Source of the DNA: Myxococcus dinghuensis | GTDB taxonomy: Bacteria; Myxococcota; Myxococcia; Myxococcales; Myxococcaceae | DNA length: 64,000 nucleotides | Reading direction: 5' to 3' | Assembly: GCF_024198235.1 (NCBI RefSeq) | Contig: NZ_JAKCFB010000028.1 | Location: 59,209-123,208, forward strand | Shown: positions 59,089 through 64,000 of the stretch, piece by piece | Layout of the letters: every line of letters starts with the position of its first letter | How positions within the stretch are numbered: position 1 is the stretch's first letter | Position numbers and translations under genes: made by a program | Notes under the pieces: model-generated | The model's input: only the letters and a program-made list of their open reading frames with translations | Databases searched by the model: none | What the model was told of the DNA's origin: nothing

Positions 59089-59949
59089 CTAGCGGAGGCT
59101 GACGCCGTCCTCGAGGTCCGGGAGTGTCGGGAAGTCGACACGGGACTCCTCCACCCAGCCGGAGGCGGCCGGCTCGCCGCGCGGGTGGGTCACTCGCAGG
59201 CCCAGGTGCAGCGAGCGGGGGCCGCGCGCGGGCGCGTAGAGGTCGACGAGGTGGGCGGCCTCGACGGCGACCCGTGGGGACACGGGCCGGGGCTTGCCGT
59301 CCGGACTCGAGGGCAGCACGCGCCAACCCTCCAGCGCCTCGCCGGTGACCTGTCCGTCCCGCAAATGGACGGTCACGTCGGCCCAGACGGTGCCGCCGTC
59401 GGGGACGCGCACCGGCGCCAGCAGGCGGTGCAGCCGCTCGGCGATGGCGGCGGTCGGCCCCGGCGAGAAGCGGGCGCGCCCCGGCGTGCCCCGGGCCCCG
59501 GTCGGCCGCGCGGCGTGGAACGCGGGCGTGGGCTCCACGACCCAGGTGGTGGACTTCCGGCGCAGGGTGAGGGCGACCTCCCCGGAGCGGGCGCGGGTGG
59601 CGGAGAGGAGGGCCTGGGCCACGGCGCGCCGGAGCACGTGCGTGTCGGCGGCGCGGCCGGGGCGCCCCCCACGCTCGGAGGACTGGTAGCCGGTGAGGGT
59701 GAGGGCGCCCTGCTCGGCCCAGAAGGTGAAGTCGAGGCGCGCGCCCGCGTCGCGGACGTCGCTCGCGAGCGCGGCCACCTGCGCGGCGACGTCGTCGGCC
59801 TCCTGACGGCGGGCCGCGTCGAGGGCGGTGTCGCCCGCGTCGAATCCCGAGCCCCCGGTTCCCGGAGACGTCGTGGCGCAGCGGGGCGCGAGGGCGAGGA
59901 GGCACAGGGCGGACAGGGCCCGGGCCTGACGAAGACGCGGCGTGGACAT
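59089..59949 (-). CDS. secreted protein of unknown function
   Basis: This 286-residue protein has a signal-peptide-like start (ARALSALCLLALAPRCATTS); Cys24 could be lipidated but the preceding APR is a poor lipobox. The rest is mixed alpha/beta: DFTFWAEQGALTLTGYQSSE, TWVVEPTPAFHAA, GGTVWADVTVHLRDGQVTG, and SLHLGLRVTHPRGEPAASGW near the end. No family is recognised. GGGGGAAG precedes ATG 59949. It is alone, between a terminator and the proline dehydrogenase operon. Confidence 0.55.
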   Translation of the reverse strand: MSTPRLRQARALSALCLLALAPRCATTSPGTGGSGFDAGDTALDAARRQEADDVAAQVAALASDVRDAGARLDFTFWAEQGALTLTGYQSSERGGRPGRAADTHVLRRAVAQALLSATRARSGEVALTLRRKSTTWVVEPTPAFHAARPTGARGTPGRARFSPGPTAAIAERLHRLLAPVRVPDGGTVWADVTVHLRDGQVTGEALEGWRVLPSSPDGKPRPVSPRVAVEAAHLVDLYAPARGPRSLHLGLRVTHPRGEPAASGWVEESRVDFPTLPDLEDGVSLR

Positions 59950-60121
59950 GTGCTTCCCCCATCGAGCCGCGAGGCTCGGAAGCAGGTGGGCCGGATGACG
60001 GACGGGCTGTGAGGGATTCCAGGGGAAGGGACGGATTGCGCGCCAATCACTGACGCCGCCGGCACGCGCGGACGAGGTGTCTGTCCAATCGTCCACGCTC
60101 GCGCGCCGGGGCGGCTGTCTT

Positions 60122-61060
60122 CTATCCGCGGGTCAGGTGGCGCAGCACGAAGGCGAGGTTGGCGGGGCGCTCCGCGAGCCGACGCATGAGGTACGGGTAC
60201 CCGTGCCGCCCGTAGGGCACGTAGACGCGCACCCGGTAGCCGTCACGCGCGAGCCGCTCCTGGAGGTCCCGGCGGATGCCGTACAGCATCTGCAATTCGA
60301 ACGCGTCCCTCGACAGGCCTCGCTTCGCCGCGTGCGCCAGCGTCGCGTCGACGAGCCGCTCGTCGTGCGTGGCGATGCCGTGATACACGCCGCTGTCGAG
60401 CAGCACCCGCATGCACCGCGCGAAGCTCTCGTCCACGTCGCGCTTGTCTGGGAAGGCGATGCGCGGTGACTCCAGGTAGGCCCCCTTGCACAGACGGATG
60501 CGCACCCGCTCCGCGCACAGCGCCCGCGCGTCCGCCTCCGTGCGACGCAGGCAGCTCTGCAACACCGCGCCGACATGGGCCTCGCCGAACTCCGCGTGCA
60601 GCGCGCGCACGATGTCCAACGTCACCTGCGTCACCGCCCCGTGCTCCATGTCGATGCGCACGAACGAGCCGCGTGACGCGGCCTCCGCCACCACCGCCCG
60701 CGCGTTCTGCCGCGCCAGCGCCGGGTCGAGCAGCAGCCCGCACTGGGTGAGCTTCAGCGAGACGTTGGCCTCCACGCCCGCCTGGTCGATGCGCGCCAGG
60801 AGCCGGCGGTACTCGCGCACCTCCTCGTGGGTCTCCTCCTCGCGCCGGACCGCCTCCCCGAGGTGGTCGAGCGACGCGGACAGGCCCCGCTCCGTGAGCG
60901 CTCCCACCGCGTCCACCGCCGCCTCGAGGGTCTCACCGGCGATGAAGCGCGAGGCCAGCCCGCGCAGCGGGCCCACCCGCGTCGCCAGCGCCTCCAGCCC
61001 GGGGCGCCGGGACAGGAACAGCAGCGCGGCGCGGGACAGGTGGCCGGCGTGCGCCGTCAT
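60122..61060 (-). CDS. proline dehydrogenase (monofunctional)
   Basis: This 312-residue protein is a TIM-barrel FAD proline dehydrogenase of the short bacterial type. It has ANVSLKLTQCGLLLD, FVRIDMEHGAVTQVTLDIV, VGAVLQSCLRRTEADA, RIRLCKGAYLESPRIAFPDK, GVYHGIATHDERLVDA, ELQMLYGIRRDLQERL and VRVYVPYGRHGYPYLMRRL. It oxidises proline to pyrroline-5-carboxylate. No P5C dehydrogenase is adjacent. Its start overlaps the hydrolase stop by four bases (ATGA), so it is the last gene of a three-gene operon. Confidence 0.85.
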   Translation of the reverse strand: MTAHAGHLSRAALLFLSRRPGLEALATRVGPLRGLASRFIAGETLEAAVDAVGALTERGLSASLDHLGEAVRREEETHEEVREYRRLLARIDQAGVEANVSLKLTQCGLLLDPALARQNARAVVAEAASRGSFVRIDMEHGAVTQVTLDIVRALHAEFGEAHVGAVLQSCLRRTEADARALCAERVRIRLCKGAYLESPRIAFPDKRDVDESFARCMRVLLDSGVYHGIATHDERLVDATLAHAAKRGLSRDAFELQMLYGIRRDLQERLARDGYRVRVYVPYGRHGYPYLMRRLAERPANLAFVLRHLTRG

Positions 61061-61950
61061 GCGAGCGGCCCCGTGCCCGGGTCGAGCAGGAAGTCGCGGA
61101 CACACGCGTTGAAGGACGCCGGGTGGCTCATGTACGGCAGGTGGCTGGCCTCGGGCAGCAGGGCGAGCCTGGCGCCGGGGACGTGCTCCGCCACGTCCCG
61201 GGCCGCTCGCGAGGGGACCAGCAGGTCCCTCCCGCCCTGCACGACGAGCGTCGGCACCCGCAGCTCGCGCAGCCGGGGCAGGTAGTCCGCGGCCAGCACG
61301 TCGCGCAGCCGGCGCGCCAGCTCCACGGGCGTCAGCCGGCGCGCCTCGCGGACGATCTCCGCGCGCCCCTCCGCGGGCAGCTCGCCGCCGCCGAGCACGC
61401 GCGCCACCGTGGGGGCGAAGACATACGCCAGGGGCCGGGGGGTGCGCACCAGCGTGGACAGCGTCACCGCCAGCCGCCGCGCCCGACGCACACAGGCGAC
61501 GGGTGAGACGAGCACCAGCGCCTTCACCCGCTCCGGGTGCGCGAGCGCGAACGCGATGGACACCAGGCTCCCGTACGACGAGCCGAGCAGCGCGAAGCGC
61601 GGGGGCAGCCGCGCCTCCGCGTGGGCGAGCACCTCCAGGTTCCACGCCAGGGGCGTGTGGGTCGCGGGCGTGTGCAGGGGCGGAGTCCACAGCCGCAGCC
61701 GCAGCGCGTCCGCCAGGGGCGCCATGGGCGCGAAGGACCGACCACTGGCGCCGAGTCCGGGCAGACACACCACGGTGCGCTCGGGGTCCGCGCTGCCTCC
61801 GGGGAAGGTGAACAGGCGCACCTGGGCGCCGCGCACCTCGCGCACCTCGCAGTCGAGGTGGGTGTAGCTCGCGGGGACGTCCTCGACCCGGGGGACGAGC
61901 GGGGCCTGTCGTCGGGGACTCGGCGAGAGCCCCGGCGGGGTGTCATGCAT
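61057..61950 (-). CDS. alpha/beta hydrolase
   Basis: This 297-residue protein has an alpha/beta-hydrolase fold: VVCLPGLGASGRSFAPMAPL (oxyanion loop), the nucleophile elbow FALLGSSYGSLVSIAFALAH with Ser in G-S-S-Y-G, LVVQGGRDLLVPSRAARDVA (acid Asp) and ASHLPYMSHPASF (His). It could be an esterase or lipase-like enzyme; the substrate is unknown. It overlaps the acyltransferase gene upstream by eight bases and proline dehydrogenase downstream by four. Confidence 0.75.
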   Translation of the reverse strand: MHDTPPGLSPSPRRQAPLVPRVEDVPASYTHLDCEVREVRGAQVRLFTFPGGSADPERTVVCLPGLGASGRSFAPMAPLADALRLRLWTPPLHTPATHTPLAWNLEVLAHAEARLPPRFALLGSSYGSLVSIAFALAHPERVKALVLVSPVACVRRARRLAVTLSTLVRTPRPLAYVFAPTVARVLGGGELPAEGRAEIVREARRLTPVELARRLRDVLAADYLPRLRELRVPTLVVQGGRDLLVPSRAARDVAEHVPGARLALLPEASHLPYMSHPASFNACVRDFLLDPGTGPLA

Positions 61951-62665
61951 TGCGCGCCCTCACCATCATCAGCCGTACGCTCGCGGCCACGCGCTCCCGC
62001 CACTCCGTCAGCCGCGACTCCGAGGCGTCCGGCGGAGGGGGCTCCTGCGCAGGGGCCACCGCGAAGGTCAGCTTCACCGGCAGCGGCAAGGGCCCCAGCC
62101 CCACCATCAGCGGCACCCGGTACCTGTCGCCTTCCTTGAGCCGCAATCCCAGCCTCGCTTCGCCCGGAGGCCAGACGAACGTGTCGTCCACGCCGAACCC
62201 CGCGAAGGGTACCACCGGCACGCCCGCGCGCGCCGCCAGCCTCGCGAAGCCCAGGGCCTGCTCCCAGCGGAGCTGGTATCGGCCCGGAGGTCGCTTGAAC
62301 ACCTCGAGCGCGCCGCCCGGGTAGCAGACGACCAGCGCTCCGGCCCGCAGCACCTCCAACGCCTTGTCCCGCGTCCCCTCCACCCCACCCAGCCACGGCA
62401 GCACCGTGCGGATCAACGGGATGCGGAAGAAGCCACGCTCGGCCAGCCCGAGCGGATGTCGACCGGTTGCATGGTGTAGCAGGTGGAAGAAGGCCGGCGT
62501 CTCGTAACCCCACACACCATGATTGCCCACCAGCAGCACCGGGCCGCTGCGAGGCAGGTGCTCTCCCCCCAGCAGCCGGGCCCGGTGGTACAGCGCCGAC
62601 AGCGCGGCGCCCCGCGCGGCGAGCTGGAAGACGGCGGCACGCACCCTGGCGAGCGGATCTCTCAC
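61943..62665 (-). CDS. PlsC/DGAT-like acyltransferase
   Basis: This protein of about 240 residues is of the lysophospholipid/diacylglycerol acyltransferase group: PVLLVGNHGVWGYETPAFFH (His-x4-acid variant), RIPLIRTVLPWLGGVEGTRD, VVCYPGGALEVFKRPPGRYQ and VPVVPFAGFGVDDTFVWPPG. It moves an acyl chain onto a lipid acceptor at the inner membrane. GTG 62665 was chosen without a clear ribosome site; GTG 62701 would add 12 residues. It heads an operon with a hydrolase and proline dehydrogenase. Confidence 0.7.
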   Translation of the reverse strand: MRDPLARVRAAVFQLAARGAALSALYHRARLLGGEHLPRSGPVLLVGNHGVWGYETPAFFHLLHHATGRHPLGLAERGFFRIPLIRTVLPWLGGVEGTRDKALEVLRAGALVVCYPGGALEVFKRPPGRYQLRWEQALGFARLAARAGVPVVPFAGFGVDDTFVWPPGEARLGLRLKEGDRYRVPLMVGLGPLPLPVKLTFAVAPAQEPPPPDASESRLTEWRERVAASVRLMMVRARNA

Positions 62666-62995
62666 GCCCGAAAGCTGGCGACGCGCCCTGGCTTCCGGCA
62701 CCCAGCACCGTCCGGCCAGCCAGGCCCATGGCTCGCGCGCCCCCTGGTCACCGCAAACCCACGCGCCTTGCGCGGGAGGGTCGCGCGGCCACACCCCGGC
62801 AGGTTGCTTTGAGTAGGCAACGCTTCGTCGCGTCTCCCATGGGCTTTCCACCGCGTTTCGCGTCACCCTGCGGATGCACTCTGTTTCACCCCTGCCGAAC
62901 GCTCGGTAGGACCTGTCGTTTGAGTTTCGATAATGAGAGGATGAAGGCCCTCTCCGGTTGTCTGCCCTCCCGGTCGTGTCGATGGTGTGGGGAGC
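62666..62995. other. divergent promoter region without genes
   Basis: The 330 bp between the acyltransferase and hemerythrin genes contain no supported gene. The part around 62900-62940 is AT-richer, with a GATAAT hexamer at 62929-62934 that could be a -10 box for hemerythrin, but no matching -35 is visible. Confidence 0.4.
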
Positions 62996-63511
62996 ATGGG
63001 AGGCCCGTTCGACATCCTCGTCCGGCAACACCGCGAGCTGGAGGCGCGCTTCGAGCACCTCTGGGCGGACGCGGAAACGGCGGATGTGTCGTCGCGCGAG
63101 GCCCCGCGCGAGCGCGTGGACGCGCTGGTGGAGCTGTTGCGGCTGCACCTGCGGCTGGAGGAGCGCTGCCTGCTGCCGCGGGTGGCGCGGGTGGAGGGAC
63201 GGGCCCGGGCCCGGCTGCTGGAGGAAGATCATCTCGCCATGCGCGAGCTGATGGACGAGCTGGTGGAGCTGTCACCGGAACAACCGGAAGCGCAGGCCCG
63301 GCTGTATGCGCTGGAGGACCTGCTGGTCGCGCATTTCCAAGAAGAAGAGAGCGAAGTGTTGCCCCGGGTCATCACCACGCTGGAGCCCCATGAACAGCAT
63401 CAGGTGCGAGCCGAGCTTGCGACGACCCGCGACGAGCTCCGTTCCCTGGGCGCGGGGGTCCCGCTTTCCGAGGAGAGCCCCCTGCTGGACACCCTGCGCT
63501 GGGATGGCTGA
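62996..63511 (+). CDS. hemerythrin HHE-domain protein
   Basis: This 171-residue four-helix protein carries iron-ligand His and Glu in the hemerythrin pattern: FDILVRQHRELEARFEHLW, LLRLHLRLEERCLLPRVARV, LLEEDHLAMRELMDELVEL and LLVAHFQEEESEVLPRV. It probably binds a di-iron centre for oxygen, NO or iron handling. The C-terminal 35 residues are an acidic extension. ATG 62996 and GTG 62987 are both possible starts. It is followed by a 190-bp promoter-like spacer. Confidence 0.8.
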   Translation: MGGPFDILVRQHRELEARFEHLWADAETADVSSREAPRERVDALVELLRLHLRLEERCLLPRVARVEGRARARLLEEDHLAMRELMDELVELSPEQPEAQARLYALEDLLVAHFQEEESEVLPRVITTLEPHEQHQVRAELATTRDELRSLGAGVPLSEESPLLDTLRWDG

Positions 63512-63703
63512 CGGCCGTTCCCGCCTCACTGGAATGCCTGCCGACCTGGGACGGCGGGGGGGGTGATACGTCCGTCAGTCACACCTTTTATCGCTTCCTT
63601 TAGACAAATCGTAATTTGGCAGGTATGGGTATGGTGGCATCACAAATCAACACCCCCTTCCATCCCATCAACAAGCTGCATACCCCAGACGAGGATTGAA
63701 CGA

Positions 63704-64000
63704 ATGTCCGTGGATAAGGCGTTTCGGGACATGATCCGTAACGAAATCGAGGTCCAGCTCAAGCCCCTGCGCGAGGTGGTGTCGCGCCTGGAGTCGGGCA
63801 CGGCGGACCTGGATGCGCTGCGCAACGTGGCCGAGCGGCTGGCCCCCCTGGCCGAGGTCGTGGGCCCCCTGTTCGGCGCCCAGGTGCCGGCGGCGGCGAA
63901 GGCCGGTCGCAAGGCGGTGGGTCGCCCGGCGGCTCCGGCGCGCGGCGCGGTGAGCGCGGCGGCGACCACTGGCGGCAAGCGGCGCGGCCGCAAGCCCGCA
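63704..64000 (+). CDS. AT-hook protein, N-terminal part (cut by window edge)
   Basis: The 99 visible codons encode a helical, coiled-coil-like start (MSVDKAFRDMIRNEIEVQL, LREVVSRLESGTADLDALRN, VAERLAPLAEVVGPLFG). An Ala/Gly/Lys-rich linker with GRKAVGRPAAPARG and KRRGRKPA follows; these two resemble AT-hooks, which bind the minor groove of AT-rich DNA. Myxobacteria use HMGA-like tails in proteins such as CarD, but this N-domain is different. The gene continues beyond the window. GAGG lies upstream of ATG 63704, and a TAGACA-N17-TATGGG promoter-like pair is at 63601-63629. Confidence 0.6.
   Translation, partial: MSVDKAFRDMIRNEIEVQLKPLREVVSRLESGTADLDALRNVAERLAPLAEVVGPLFGAQVPAAAKAGRKAVGRPAAPARGAVSAAATTGGKRRGRKPA

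Noticed and set aside
59373..60065. Leftward frame opposite the secreted protein at 59089-59949
   Set aside because: Pro/Ser/Arg-rich low complexity with no domain; the other frame has a signal peptide and mixed composition.

Overview
The window reads as chromosomal DNA of a myxobacterium, most likely of the Myxococcaceae. The reasons are GC close to 70 percent with very strong third-position GC bias, a DUF2378 (TIGR02265) gene, which is a family confined to myxobacteria, an FHA-type sigma-54 activator start, myxobacterial AHH toxin and Imm11 immunity remnants, and above all a Wzx/Wzy exopolysaccharide (eps) locus laid out as in Myxococcus xanthus. The genes lying between the eps blocks differ from what I recall of M. 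xanthus, so a related species is more likely.

Layout. 0-13 kb is a mixed region: a regulator fragment, an aegerolysin-like gene, a 1672-residue TPR protein with a C39-like papain-fold domain, small envelope proteins, a DJ-1/PfpI protein divergent from a FadR-type regulator with a recognisable operator between them, and a GlcD-type FAD oxidase. 13.3-19.8 kb is eps block 1 (epsA, B, C, D, a degenerate tyrosine-kinase-like gene, and divergent epsE). 19.9-26 kb is accessory: a MarR gene with an apparently leaderless promoter, a CPBP protease, two decayed toxin/immunity pairs, and CDF and MgtE metal transporters. 26-29 kb is eps block 2 (wzy polymerase and epsH). 29-41.7 kb is a second accessory block: five small secreted carboxypeptidase-regulatory-domain (CRD) proteins, four of them ending in the same C-terminal tail; a VWA protein built on the same module; a DUF4091 glycosidase-like protein; and an operon headed by a 1550-residue DUF4157 (eCIS core) protein with a possible PIN-like nuclease C-terminus. 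41.8-50.2 kb is eps block 3, one leftward operon (epsZ, wzx, epsY, epsX, a 58-residue membrane protein, epsW, epsV, epsU). 50.4-54 kb holds molybdenum cofactor genes (a mobB-fdhD fusion, moeA, divergent mobA). 54.1-54.5 kb is a 62-bp tandem repeat. 54.6-64 kb is mostly housekeeping or envelope genes: DUF3817, DUF2378, a PQQ-type sugar dehydrogenase, MEMO, a small barrel, proline dehydrogenase with a hydrolase and an acyltransferase, hemerythrin, and the start of an AT-hook protein.

How the genes fit together. The eps genes supply every step of a Wzx/Wzy pathway: priming (EpsZ), glycosyl transfer (EpsA, D, E, H, U), flipping (Wzx), polymerisation (Wzy), length control (EpsV), outer membrane export (EpsY plus the EpsX barrel), modification or trimming (EpsC, EpsB) and a response regulator (EpsW). 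The two accessory blocks sit exactly in the gaps of this locus and carry signs of toxin and surface-protein turnover. Names follow M. xanthus usage by order and family; no database search was run. All starts were chosen by eye from ribosome binding sites, signal peptides and overlaps.
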